A stretch of DNA of 32,459 nt, taken from positions 1 through 32,459 of the forward strand of contig JANYHZ010000061.1 in assembly GCA_025362135.1 (NCBI GenBank). The letters are read 5' to 3'. Positions 24,300 to 32,459 of the stretch are shown one piece after another (position 1 is the first letter of the stretch; every line of letters begins with the position of its first letter). Made by a program: the position numbers and the translations under genes. The DNA is from Betaproteobacteria bacterium (GTDB lineage Bacteria; Pseudomonadota; Gammaproteobacteria; Burkholderiales; Usitatibacteraceae). Below the pieces are notes generated by a model. It was not told the origin of the DNA. It saw only the letters and a list, made by a program, of their open reading frames with translations, and did not search any database.

Positions 24300-26123
24300 T
24301 TAAAACCAGTTGTCTTTCATCTCCAACGTGGTGGTGTCGAGTGATTCCAGCAGGTTGAGCATCGGACGTACTTTCGGCAATTCCCACTGGATGAAATATT
24401 GGCAAGCCTTTAGTTTGCCGCGATAGAAATCTTCATACTGGTTTCCAGAACGCGTCGCGACCAGAGCCTGCTCAATCCAGATCCAGGCCATCACGACATG
24501 TCCGAAGGCCTCCAGATAGACGGAGGCATTGGCGAGTGTTTTTTCTACATTGTCAGCCGCATGCAAGTCGCGCGTTGCCTCGACCAGATGATCGAGCATC
24601 GCAAATACATCGCCCGCCCATTCGGTCAGATCGCCATCCTCATCCGCCTTGTGCAACGTTGTTTCAATCCGCGATACCAGCAGTTTGAATGCAGCACCGT
24701 CCTGCATCACCACTTTGCGTCCCAATAAATCCAGCCCCTGAATGCCGTGGGTGCCTTCGTGAATGGGATTGAGGCGGTTGTCGCGATAAAACTGTTCGAC
24801 GTTGTAATCGCGCGTATAGCCGTAACCACCGTGCACCTGGATCGCCAGGCTATTGGCCTCCAGGCACCATTGCGATGGCCAGCTCTTGGCGATGGGGGTA
24901 AGGATATCCAGCAGCAGCAATGCTTCGCGACGGCTGTTTTCATCCGCGCCGGTTTTTTCTTCATCGACCAGCCGTGCGCAGTAGAGATTGAGCGCAAGTG
25001 CCCCCTCAACGTAGGCTTTTTGCGCCAGCAGCATGCGACGCACATCGGCGTGTTCGATGATGGGCACCTGCGGGGACGAGGGGTCTTTCGCAGAAACAGC
25101 ACGACCCTGCGGGCGATTGCGCGCGTAGTCGAGCGCGTGCAGGTAACCGGTATAGCCCAACATGGTGGCACCCAAACCTACGCCAATACGCGCCTTGTTC
25201 ATCATGTGGAACATGCAAGCCAGGCCCTTGTGCTTTTCTCCGACCAAATAGCCGATGGCACCGGCCTTTCCCTGCGGCGTGAACTTGCCTTCACCAAAAT
25301 TAAGCAGGCAGTTGGTGGTGCCGCGATAACCCATTTTGTGATTCAAACCGGCGAGCGCCACATCGTTGCGCTCACCCAATGTTCCGTCCGGATTGACCAG
25401 AAACTTCGGTACGATAAATAGAGAGATACCTTTAACGCCGGCAATCAGCTTGCCATCCGGCCCGGGGATTTTCGCCAGCACCAGATGAATAATGTTTTCG
25501 GTCAGCTCGTGCTCTCCCGCAGAAATCCACATCTTGTTGCCGGTGAGACGATAAGCGCCGTCGGTGTCGGGTTCTGCCCGGGTTTTGATGTCAGACAGAC
25601 TCGATCCTGCCTGCGGCTCGGAGAGACACATCGTGCCCAGAAAACGCCCCGCCAGCAGCGGACGGGCGTAGGTATTGATCTGCTCTTCAGTGCCGTGCGC
25701 CAGCAACAGATTCGCATTTCCCGTCGTGAGAAACGGGTAGGCCGCCGTCGCAACATTGGCACCCATAAACCACGCCATGCAGGCTTTTTCGATTACGCAC
25801 GGGAGCTGCATGCCACCGAGTTCAAAATCCTGTCCTGCTGCGATCAACCCTGCCGCGCTGTAGGCATCGACAGCTCGTTTGATTTCGGGGATGAGCTGTA
25901 CACGCGCGCCATTCGCATCGGTGACCACAACCGGCTCGTTGGCATCGCTTTTTTTATTGTGCGGCGCGAACAGGTCGGTGGCGATTTGGCGGCTGGTTTC
26001 AATTGCTGCGTCGAACGTTTCGCGGGAATGGTCCGTGTAGCGTGGACGCGCCGTCAGTGATTGGGCATCCAGCCATTCATAGAGCAGAAATTCGAGATCG
26101 CGTTGCGAAAGGATCTTGCTCAT
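24300..26123 (-). CDS. Acyl-CoA dehydrogenase, long form with C-terminal domain
   Basis: A flavoprotein that introduces the first double bond in acyl-CoA. The 607-residue protein is of the ~600-residue class (DmdC/AcdA-like), with the three acyl-CoA dehydrogenase domains and an additional C-terminal domain. Visible motifs are MCLSEPQAGSSLSDIKT, LTGNKMWISAGEHEL, MGYRGTTNCLLNFGEG, and VHGGYGYTRDYNVEQFYRDNRLNPIHEGTHGIQ, where the final ARGN/EGT-like segment is catalytic in this class. The exact chain length specificity cannot be told. Its start overlaps the stop of the upstream FadB-like gene by four bases. Confidence 0.93.
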   Translation of the reverse strand: MSKILSQRDLEFLLYEWLDAQSLTARPRYTDHSRETFDAAIETSRQIATDLFAPHNKKSDANEPVVVTDANGARVQLIPEIKRAVDAYSAAGLIAAGQDFELGGMQLPCVIEKACMAWFMGANVATAAYPFLTTGNANLLLAHGTEEQINTYARPLLAGRFLGTMCLSEPQAGSSLSDIKTRAEPDTDGAYRLTGNKMWISAGEHELTENIIHLVLAKIPGPDGKLIAGVKGISLFIVPKFLVNPDGTLGERNDVALAGLNHKMGYRGTTNCLLNFGEGKFTPQGKAGAIGYLVGEKHKGLACMFHMMNKARIGVGLGATMLGYTGYLHALDYARNRPQGRAVSAKDPSSPQVPIIEHADVRRMLLAQKAYVEGALALNLYCARLVDEEKTGADENSRREALLLLDILTPIAKSWPSQWCLEANSLAIQVHGGYGYTRDYNVEQFYRDNRLNPIHEGTHGIQGLDLLGRKVVMQDGAAFKLLVSRIETTLHKADEDGDLTEWAGDVFAMLDHLVEATRDLHAADNVEKTLANASVYLEAFGHVVMAWIWIEQALVATRSGNQYEDFYRGKLKACQYFIQWELPKVRPMLNLLESLDTTTLEMKDNWF

Positions 26124-28213
26124 TTTGCATCGAATCCTTTGCCGGACTTTGCGTGTGCCTGAAGTGTGGAAGCTGGACTCCAGAATGCGGGGTCTGCGTA
26201 CGGATTGTTTGCAAATCCGTTAATCGATTGGACGACCTTGTCAAGGCCGACGGTTTCGGCATAGTGCATCGGCCCACCGCGCCAAAGTGGAAAACCATAG
26301 CCGGTCAGATAAATGACATCAATATCTGACGCGCGCTGCGCGATACCCTCAGCCAAAATATTCGCGCCCTCATTGACCAAGGCGTACACCAGGCGCTGGC
26401 AGATTTCCTCGTCGCCTATGCTTCTGGGCGCGATGCCAATCGTGCGCCGGTAGTCGTTGAGCGCCGCAGCAACGACCGATGAAGGATACGCGGTGCGGTC
26501 ACCGGGCTTATAGTCGTACCAGCCTGCGCCCGTCTTCTGACCGAAGCGCCCCAATTCGCACAAGCGGTCTCCCACCCTTGAATAAGCCATCTCCGGGCGC
26601 TCGATGTAACGGCGCTGCCGAATATGCCAGCCGATATCATTTCCCGCCAAATCGCCCATGCGGAAAGGGCCCATCGCGAACCCAAAAGCTTCGATCGCGC
26701 CGTCGATCTGTTCCACCGACGCCCCCTCATCAAGCATGAACATGGCCTGACGCGAATACTGCTCGATCATGCGATTGCCGATAAAGCCGTCGCACACACC
26801 CGAAACCACCGCCGTCTTCTTTATTTTTTTGGCAAGTTTCATCACCGTCGCCAACACGTCCTTCGATGTCTCACTACCTCGCACAACCTCCAACAACTTC
26901 ATCACATTTGCTGGGCTGAAAAAGTGCAGCCCAACAACATCCTGCGGGCGTCTGGTGAAGTTCGCAATGCGGTTCAGATCGAGTGTCGAGGTGTTGCTGG
27001 CAAGGATCGCGCCGGGTTTCATGACGCTATCCAACTTGGTGAATACCTGCTCTTTTACGCGGATGTCTTCGAATACCGCCTCGATGACGAGGTCGGCATC
27101 GCTGATATCGTCATAGTTGAGGGTAGTATTGAGCAGCGCCATGCGCTGATCCAATTTTTCCTGCGTGAGCTTGCCACGTCTGACGGTGTTCTCGTAATTT
27201 TTCCGGATGGTGGCGACGCCTCTCTCAAGTGCTTCCTGCTTTGTTTCCAGCATCGTGACGGCAATCCCCGCATTCAGAAAATTCATGCTGATGCCGCCGC
27301 CCATGGTGCCTGCACCGATGACGGCAACCGTCTCGATTGGTCTGGTGGGCGTGGTGTCGGCAATATCGGCAATTTTTGATGCGGCGCGCTCGGCGAAGAA
27401 GGCGTGGCGCAGCGCGGCTGATTCGGGCGTCGTAACCAATTCAGAAAACAGCTGGAATTCATAAGCGAGACCATCGTCAATATCGCGCAGCACCGCAGCC
27501 TCGACCGCATCGACGCATTTCAGCGGTGCCGGGAAATGTTTGCTGCTGGCCGCGACGCTTGCCCGTGTCTCGGTAAAAAACACCGCCGCGTTTGGCATTT
27601 CGATCTTTATGTCCCGAACGCGAGGCAACTTTGCACCGTCATCGATGACTTGCCTCGCAAACGCGAGTACACCCGACATGAAATCACCCTCGATCAATCT
27701 ATCGAGGAACTTCGTGTTCGCGAGAACTTCGGATTTCACCGGTTCGCCTGATACGATCATGTTGAGCGCCAATTCCACGCCCGCCGCGCGCGGCAACCGC
27801 TGTGTACCACCTGCGCCCGGCAATATGCCGATCTTGACTTCCGGAAGCCCGATCATCACGCCGCCGGCAGCAACACGGTAATGGCAGCCGAGCGAGATTT
27901 CCATCCCCCCACCCATGCACACGCCATTGATCGCGGCGATCACCGGCTTGGCGCTGGCCTCGAACATGCGGATCAAATCATGCAGTGTTGGCGACTGCAT
28001 TGCCACGGGCTTGCCGAATTCACGAATGTCCGCGCCCCCCGTCATCACGCCGTTGGCACCGGTGATCACGATGGCCCGCACTCCCGCATCAGCTATCGCG
28101 AGTTTCAGTGCCGCCTCAATGCCCCGGCGGGTCGCCAGTCCCATGCTATTGATCGGTGGGTTTTCGATGGTGATGACGGCGATATTTTCCTGGATTTGAT
28201 AACGAGCGGTCAT
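26120..28213 (-). CDS. Enoyl-CoA hydratase/3-hydroxyacyl-CoA dehydrogenase (FadB/FadJ-like)
   Basis: A bifunctional beta-oxidation enzyme of 697 residues. The N-terminal crotonase domain (1-190) has MTGGADIREF, the oxyanion hole NGVCMGGGMEISLG and LPEVKIGILPGAGGTQRLPR, with both conserved glutamates. The NAD-binding domain follows (VAVIGAGTMGGGISMNFL, about 293-310), then ASNTSTLDLN and GLHFFSPANVMKLLEVV, and C-terminal 3HCDH domains. It is translationally coupled to the acyl-CoA dehydrogenase (ATGA overlap), making a two-step beta-oxidation operon; no thiolase is within the window. Confidence 0.94.
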   Translation of the reverse strand: MTARYQIQENIAVITIENPPINSMGLATRRGIEAALKLAIADAGVRAIVITGANGVMTGGADIREFGKPVAMQSPTLHDLIRMFEASAKPVIAAINGVCMGGGMEISLGCHYRVAAGGVMIGLPEVKIGILPGAGGTQRLPRAAGVELALNMIVSGEPVKSEVLANTKFLDRLIEGDFMSGVLAFARQVIDDGAKLPRVRDIKIEMPNAAVFFTETRASVAASSKHFPAPLKCVDAVEAAVLRDIDDGLAYEFQLFSELVTTPESAALRHAFFAERAASKIADIADTTPTRPIETVAVIGAGTMGGGISMNFLNAGIAVTMLETKQEALERGVATIRKNYENTVRRGKLTQEKLDQRMALLNTTLNYDDISDADLVIEAVFEDIRVKEQVFTKLDSVMKPGAILASNTSTLDLNRIANFTRRPQDVVGLHFFSPANVMKLLEVVRGSETSKDVLATVMKLAKKIKKTAVVSGVCDGFIGNRMIEQYSRQAMFMLDEGASVEQIDGAIEAFGFAMGPFRMGDLAGNDIGWHIRQRRYIERPEMAYSRVGDRLCELGRFGQKTGAGWYDYKPGDRTAYPSSVVAAALNDYRRTIGIAPRSIGDEEICQRLVYALVNEGANILAEGIAQRASDIDVIYLTGYGFPLWRGGPMHYAETVGLDKVVQSINGFANNPYADPAFWSPASTLQAHAKSGKGFDAK

Positions 28214-28284
28214 TTTGTTTTTAGGTTAAGTTGAGTGGTGCCCATTGCGCATGGGGTGGCGAGGTGATGTATTTTGGCGAAAAA

Positions 28285-29037
28285 CTATCTGGGTTTTCGC
28301 GGCATTCGGGAGAAAACACGGTCATATAGCCAGTTCGGTAGCACGCGCAAAATTCGCGCGGCGATGCCCATCGTCCATGGCACAACCGTGAATGTTGTCT
28401 TCGCCTCAATGGCACGCGCAAATCGCACAACCGCCTCATCTACATCGATCAAAAATGGCATCTTGAATTTGTTCACTGCCGTCATCGGCGTTTTGATATA
28501 GCCGGGGCAAATGGTGACGACCGCGATGCCTTCACCGCGCAATTCGACGCGCAACGATTCGCAATAACTGATGGCGGCCGCCTTGGATGCCGAGTAAGCG
28601 CCGCCGCCTGGAATGCCGCGAAATCCGGCAACACTGGCAATGCCGACGAGCGTACCCCGCTTCTGCTGCTTCATTGGCTCAACAAAGGCGTGAAAGGTGT
28701 TCACCATCCCCATCACGTTGATGTCGAATACTTCCTGAAAAATCTTCAGGTCATCCGGCATTTCCGTCAGCGTGCCGCGGGATACGCCGGCATTGGCGAT
28801 CACGATATCCGGTACACCAAATCGATTGATGAAGTCGGTCGCCGCGGCTTTAAGCGCGTCCGCATCGCGCACATCCAGCGCATACACTGCTGGACGGGGC
28901 TCCAGTTCATCGGCAATACGCTCCAGAAATTCTGCGCGCCGCGCAACCAGACCCAGTTGCGCGCCTTGACGGGCATACAGTCGCGCTATCGATTCGCCGA
29001 TGCCGGAGGAAGCCCCCGTGATGAAAATGTTGTTCAT
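28285..29037 (-). CDS. SDR family oxidoreductase
   Basis: A classical short-chain dehydrogenase/reductase of 250 residues. The cofactor motif is TGASSGIG (residues 7-14), NAG appears as IANAGVS, catalytic serine in GIASVAGFRG, and YSASK carries the catalytic tyrosine and lysine. The C terminus after 220 (MGIAARILRVLPNWLYDRVFS) is amphipathic and resembles membrane-associated DltE-like or acyl-modifying SDRs. Substrate is unknown. It follows dsbA in the argS-SPOR-dsbA-SDR order found in betaproteobacteria, but a terminator lies between. Confidence 0.9.
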   Translation of the reverse strand: MNNIFITGASSGIGESIARLYARQGAQLGLVARRAEFLERIADELEPRPAVYALDVRDADALKAAATDFINRFGVPDIVIANAGVSRGTLTEMPDDLKIFQEVFDINVMGMVNTFHAFVEPMKQQKRGTLVGIASVAGFRGIPGGGAYSASKAAAISYCESLRVELRGEGIAVVTICPGYIKTPMTAVNKFKMPFLIDVDEAVVRFARAIEAKTTFTVVPWTMGIAARILRVLPNWLYDRVFSRMPRKPR

Positions 29038-29091
29038 CAGCTATTTTACGCAATTCGCCAGCGGCAACTCACCCGGGACTTTCTGCAACAA

Positions 29092-29120
29092 ACAAAAAAC
29101 GCGGGACAACGCCCGCGTTA
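29092..29120 (-). terminator. Intrinsic terminator after dsbA
   Basis: Read on the minus strand, AACGCGGG and CCCGCGTT pair in an 8-bp stem over a 6-base loop followed by a T-run. It sits 23 bases after the dsbA stop and separates dsbA from the SDR gene. Confidence 0.85.
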
Positions 29121-29142
29121 TTGAGAGAACGAAATTTGTAGT

Positions 29143-29841
29143 CTATTTCGCCGCTACCGCTTTTTTAATTTCCAGTTTGGCCGGTACTGAAGCTGACAAA
29201 CCCGTCGGCGCTGGTGCGGCCGAAACTTTCAGCGTTGCACGCGCCTGACCGACGAGTTGATCGACGTTCGCAAACATCGCCTCCGAACCGCCGTTGCCCT
29301 GCTCAACCGAATAGCGCCCATTCACAACAATCGTGGGTGTCGCGTTTATTTTGTAGTCCTCAACCATTTTGCGGGCGCGGTTCGCTTTCGTTACAACCGA
29401 GAAAGATCTTTGCACTTCTTCATATTTCTTCGGGTCAACACCATTTTTTTCAAGCCACTTGTTTAACGCTGACGGGTTGCCAAGAATGACTTTTTCAAGG
29501 TGTGCGGCATTGAATATCTTGGCGTGCAGGCGGTCAAGCTGGCCCAGCGCTTCAAGCGAATAGTAGATGACTGTGCTGTCGATGCCCATAATTGGCACCG
29601 GCGACGGAATGCGCTTGACCTTCACATCCGCAGGCTGTTTCTTTGCCCAGGCCTCGAGCGAAGGCTCCAGATTGGCGCAGTGAATACAGCCGTAGGCAAA
29701 GAATTCCAGCACTTCCACCTTTCCGTCGTTCTCAACGGGTTGTGGTGGATTGAGCGGTGTCACGCGTTGCTGCGCGTGCGCTGCGGTGAAGGCAAGTACC
29801 GTAAACAACAGCACGCTGATTTTTGTTGGCCACTTGGACAT
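29143..29841 (-). CDS. dsbA: Thiol:disulfide interchange protein DsbA
   Basis: A periplasmic oxidant that introduces disulfide bonds. The 232-residue protein has a signal peptide cleaved after AHA (residue 23), the thioredoxin active site C52-I-H-C55 (FFAYGCIHC), and the cis-proline in INATPTIVVNG. The last 35 residues are an Ala/Lys/Pro-rich tail beyond the usual DsbA end. AGGAAA stands at good distance before the ATG. It is third in an argS-SPOR-dsbA run; no dsbB is seen in the window. Confidence 0.94.
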   Translation of the reverse strand: MSKWPTKISVLLFTVLAFTAAHAQQRVTPLNPPQPVENDGKVEVLEFFAYGCIHCANLEPSLEAWAKKQPADVKVKRIPSPVPIMGIDSTVIYYSLEALGQLDRLHAKIFNAAHLEKVILGNPSALNKWLEKNGVDPKKYEEVQRSFSVVTKANRARKMVEDYKINATPTIVVNGRYSVEQGNGGSEAMFANVDQLVGQARATLKVSAAPAPTGLSASVPAKLEIKKAVAAK

Positions 29842-29885
29842 CTTGGATTTCCTGTTAAGTAAATGTTGAAGGGTGCGGCCTGCTG

Positions 29886-30569
29886 CTAATCCGCCGCCTT
29901 TACGACCGCCGCACTGATTCCGTTTTGAGACAGTGTCGCCTTGATTCTGTTCACTTCGTCCGAACTTTTATATGGCCCCAGACGCACCCTGTATAACGTG
30001 CCTTTGTCCGGCAAGTTGACCGAGCGGACACTTGCCTCAAAACCTGAAAATGCGATCTTGGCCTTGAGGTTTTCCGCATCCGTCTCACTCTGGAAGGCAC
30101 CGGCCTGCAAATAAACCGTCTCGCCGCCGCCTGATTTTGTCGCCTCTCTGGGCACGACGCTATCCGGTCTTGTCGTGCTTCTCTGCTCGGATGGGGCAGG
30201 CGGCGATGATTTGGCATTGGTCGGAACGCCTGCGGAGGGCCGCTCTGAGGCGCTGCCGACCTTGTCACCCGGAAGAATCTGGTAAAACTCGAAGCGCGGC
30301 TTTTCAGCTTCGATCTTTTCGTTTCTCACCACCGGCGGCAAAACGGGTCGGGCGGCAATCGTCGGCAGCGCGCTTACGGGTGGGGACTTGTCGAGAAACG
30401 GCGTATTGGCACGATTGAGCCAGACGGCAACCGCAAGTGCCAGCATGATGCCCAGCAAAAGACCGATGACGATGCCCGTCAGCATCGGTGGCATGCCCGT
30501 TTTTTTTGCCGCCCTGCCGACCTCGCCGGAAGATCTTGGCGCAGCGGGTTTAAGCTCTTTAGCCTGCAT
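29886..30569 (-). CDS. SPOR-domain protein
   Basis: A bitopic inner-membrane protein of 227 residues, similar in layout to FtsN. A cytoplasmic N terminus of about 27 residues is followed by one helix (about 28-51), a proline/serine-rich periplasmic linker (60-150) and a SPOR domain (about 150-224; YLQAGAFQS...YRVRLGPYKSS), which binds denuded peptidoglycan glycan. It starts two bases after the argS stop with GGAG inside argS, so they are co-translated. A role in cell division is likely but not proven; true FtsN cannot be distinguished here. Confidence 0.9.
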   Translation of the reverse strand: MQAKELKPAAPRSSGEVGRAAKKTGMPPMLTGIVIGLLLGIMLALAVAVWLNRANTPFLDKSPPVSALPTIAARPVLPPVVRNEKIEAEKPRFEFYQILPGDKVGSASERPSAGVPTNAKSSPPAPSEQRSTTRPDSVVPREATKSGGGETVYLQAGAFQSETDAENLKAKIAFSGFEASVRSVNLPDKGTLYRVRLGPYKSSDEVNRIKATLSQNGISAAVVKAAD

Positions 30570-30571
30570 AT

Positions 30572-32236
30572 TTACATTTTCTCCGGCGCTGAAACGCCCA
30601 CCACAGCCAAACCGTTTTTGAGAACTTGCCTGGTCGCGAGAATTAGCGACAACCGCGCCAGCTTCAACCGCTCGTCCTCAACCAGAAACTTCTCGGCATT
30701 GTAGTAGCTATGCAACCTGGCGGCGAGTTCACCCAGGTAAACGCACACGAGGTGTGGCGAGAGTTCGCGCGCGGCGGCACGAAGAATGTCAGGAAAATCA
30801 GCCAGTGCGCGTAACAGATCGGATTCGTACTTGTTCGTCAGCGGCGATAAATCGACAAACTTGAGCGCGGCGGCATCGCCGCCCCACTGGTTAAGCACAC
30901 TGCAAATCCGTGCGTGGGCATACTGGACGTAGTAAACCGGATTGTCTTCGGACCGGCTCTTGGCGAGATCGATATCAAACGTCAACTGGGAATCGGATTT
31001 GCGCATCACAAAGAAATAACGTGTCGCATCGCGGCCGACTTCATCGATCAGATCGCGCAACGTGACATAGCTGCCGGCGCGCTTGGAAATCTTCATCTCG
31101 GTGCCGCCACGCATCACCGTAATCATCTGATGCAACACGTAATCGGGATACCCCTTTGGCACGCCCATGGCCATCGCCTGCAGGCCCGCGTGCATGCGCG
31201 CGAGCGAACCATGATGGTCGGCACCGAGCTCGGTAATGGCGCGCGTAAAGCCGCGCTCCCATTTGGTAACGTGATACGCGACATCAGGCACAAAGTAGGT
31301 ATAGCTACAGTCCGACTTTCGCATGACGCGATCTTTGTCGTCGCCGTAATCCGTGGTTTTGAGCCAAAGCGCGCCGTCCAATTCGTAGGTGTGGCCCATC
31401 TTGACTAGATGCGCGACCGTCTTCTCCACAAGGCCGTCGGTATACAGCGAGGACTCGAGGTAAAAGACATCGAATTGAACATCAAATGCCTTCAAATCGA
31501 GATCCTGCTCGTGGCGCAATGCGGCAACGGCAAATTTCTGCATCGCCAACAGATCATCGCCCCGCGCATCATTCGGAAACGCTTCCGCATACCGCGTTGC
31601 GATTTCCACGATGTACTCGCCGCGATAGCCGCCTTCCGGAAACGGCGCTTCACCGCCAGCTTTTTCGCGTACGCGCGCCTGCACCGACAACGCCAGATTA
31701 TGGATTTGCGCACCGGCGTCGTTGTAATAAAACTCCCGGCTGACTTGCCAGCCTTGCGTTTCGAGCAGTCGTGAAATCGTGTCGCCGATCGCAGCGCCGC
31801 GACCGTGGCCAACATGCAAAGGTCCGGTGGGATTGGCGGAAACGAACTCGACCATTACCTTCTGGCCGTTGCCGTCATTACCCTTGCCGAATTCCTCTGC
31901 CGCGGCAAGCACCGTTTCGACCACCCGCGATTGCGCTTCTGATGAAAGGCGAATATTGATGAAACCGGGCCCGGCGATTTCCGGGGGGCTTGCCAGCAAT
32001 GCCGAAGGGCGCAATGCGGCGACGATGGCCAGCGCAATATCGCGCGGCTTGATTCCGAGCTTCCTCGCAAGCTGCAAAGCGCCGTTGACGGCAAAGTGGC
32101 CGTGATCCGGATTCTTCGGTTTTTCGAGTTCGATAACGAATGGCGCTGCCTCGTCCTTGAGCGCAGGATAGGCAGTGAACACGGCTTCCTGGAACAGTTT
32201 GGTGACGGCGGTTTTGTTATCGATGAAAGTTGGCAT
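30572..32236 (-). CDS. argS: Arginine--tRNA ligase
   Basis: A class I aminoacyl-tRNA synthetase of 554 residues that charges tRNA-Arg. The N-terminal Add1 domain is followed by the HIGH motif as HVGHG (in [17 protein letters not shown]), the KMSKS-like motif as MKISKRAGS, and the DALR anticodon-binding domain at the C terminus. Length is normal. ATG at 32236 with a weak ribosome site. It leads the SPOR-dsbA genes. Confidence 0.96.
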   Translation of the reverse strand: MPTFIDNKTAVTKLFQEAVFTAYPALKDEAAPFVIELEKPKNPDHGHFAVNGALQLARKLGIKPRDIALAIVAALRPSALLASPPEIAGPGFINIRLSSEAQSRVVETVLAAAEEFGKGNDGNGQKVMVEFVSANPTGPLHVGHGRGAAIGDTISRLLETQGWQVSREFYYNDAGAQIHNLALSVQARVREKAGGEAPFPEGGYRGEYIVEIATRYAEAFPNDARGDDLLAMQKFAVAALRHEQDLDLKAFDVQFDVFYLESSLYTDGLVEKTVAHLVKMGHTYELDGALWLKTTDYGDDKDRVMRKSDCSYTYFVPDVAYHVTKWERGFTRAITELGADHHGSLARMHAGLQAMAMGVPKGYPDYVLHQMITVMRGGTEMKISKRAGSYVTLRDLIDEVGRDATRYFFVMRKSDSQLTFDIDLAKSRSEDNPVYYVQYAHARICSVLNQWGGDAAALKFVDLSPLTNKYESDLLRALADFPDILRAAARELSPHLVCVYLGELAARLHSYYNAEKFLVEDERLKLARLSLILATRQVLKNGLAVVGVSAPEKM

Positions 32237-32260
32237 GCGCGGCTCGAAAGTTAGCCTGAA

Positions 32261-32266
32261 ATTATA
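32261..32266 (-). promoter_or_regulatory. Candidate -10 element for argS
   Basis: On the minus strand this reads TATAAT, with its end 24 bases before the argS ATG. No strong -35 is seen at the expected distance. Confidence 0.45.
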
Positions 32267-32290
32267 GCGGGTAGGGGTTGCAAACGCGAT

Positions 32291-32420
32291 GTGCGCCAGT
32301 GCACTTTTGGCAGGAAATCGCGCGGCAAATCATAGAAACACCAGCACTGGCGCGCTTTTCCGGCGACAAATGCCTGAAAGACCGCCCCCGTTCAGGAGTT
32401 TATGCTCCGGGGAACTTCTA
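32291..32420. repeat. Intergenic palindromic repeat copy D
   Basis: GCGCCAGTGC (32293-32302) and GCACTGGCGC (32344-32353) are a perfect 10-bp inverted pair. AAACACCAGCACTGG (32336-32350) is identical to copy A, and ACAAATGCCTGAAA (32366-32379) is the reverse complement of another copy A segment. An AGGAGTTTATGCTCC dyad follows at about 32394-32408. It appears to be two partial elements in opposite orientation. Confidence 0.6.
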
Positions 32421-32425
32421 AAAAC

Positions 32426-32459
32426 CCCCGTTCGTGCTCGTCGAAGCACATGTGGGCTA
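32426..32459. repeat. Probable REP-like palindrome cut by the window end
   Basis: GTTCGTGCTCGTCGAAGCAC contains the dyad GTGCT-CGTCGA-AGCAC and closely resembles the widespread 'GTTCGTGCTGAGC..GTCGAAGCAC' intergenic repeat of Proteobacteria, shortened by a few bases in the loop. The sequence ends before its boundary can be seen. Confidence 0.4.

Noticed and set aside
26624-27379. Plus-strand open frame opposite the FadB-like gene
   Set aside because: Antisense shadow of a strongly conserved enzyme; composition only.
32403-32459. Possible start of a gene at the right edge (AGGAG then ATG)
   Set aside because: The frame reads through repeat sequence, including the REP-like palindrome, and is cut by the window; no recognisable protein.

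Overview
The window looks like a chromosomal segment of a betaproteobacterium of unresolved lineage. Evidence for this is the conserved block lptC-lptA-lptB-rpoN-hpf-ptsN-hprK-rapZ-(LON domain)-mutY, the block argS-SPOR-dsbA-SDR, adjacent thiS-thiG, and HprK together with PtsN. Genes are dense on both strands. There is no phage, integrase, intact insertion sequence, CRISPR array or rRNA. All functional calls come from reading motifs by eye; no database search was run.

Layout. (1) 54-2414: tRNA-Thr(UGU) and a three-cysteine-pair DsbD/ScsB-type thiol reductant transporter. (2) 2546-9719, plus strand: LPS export genes lptCAB, sigma-54 (rpoN), ribosome hibernation factor, nitrogen-PTS protein ptsN, HPr kinase, rapZ and a LON-domain protein, ending tail-to-tail against mutY. 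(3) 10836-13420: a predicted peroxide-defence operon of rubrerythrin, a heterodisulfide-reductase-like Fe-S protein and a DUF3501 protein, preceded by an OxyR-like operator. (4) 13477-15280: tRNA-Gly(CCC) on the minus strand, then an outer-membrane DUF3034 protein and an exported truncated haemoglobin. A perfect CRP-type palindrome lies upstream. (5) 15543-18182: a small 2TM protein, a LytS-type kinase and a LytTR response regulator. The region before the regulator holds a partial duplication of its own first codons. (6) 18169-23423: a DUF2238 membrane protein, thiS-thiG, an outer-membrane barrel, an RlmI-type rRNA methyltransferase, trmB and an orphan FecR-domain protein. (7) 23511-32236, minus strand: a methyltransferase, an acyl-CoA dehydrogenase and a FadB/FadJ-type protein (beta-oxidation), an SDR, dsbA, a SPOR protein and argS.

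How parts work together. The exporter genes lptCAB move LPS across the periplasm. rpoN, ptsN, hprK and rapZ form the usual nitrogen/carbon/cell-envelope regulatory group. dsbD and dsbA supply reducing and oxidising power to periplasmic thiols. The rubrerythrin operon probably detoxifies peroxide. The periplasmic globin and its barrel partner form a second haem- or oxygen-related pair.

Most interesting signals: the OxyR-like box abutting the rubrerythrin promoter, the CRP-like class II arrangement before the globin operon, the globin's non-polar distal pocket, the duplicated regulator start around an 18-bp palindrome, and a family of intergenic palindromic repeats (about 15.3, 17.1, 23.4 and 32.3 kb).
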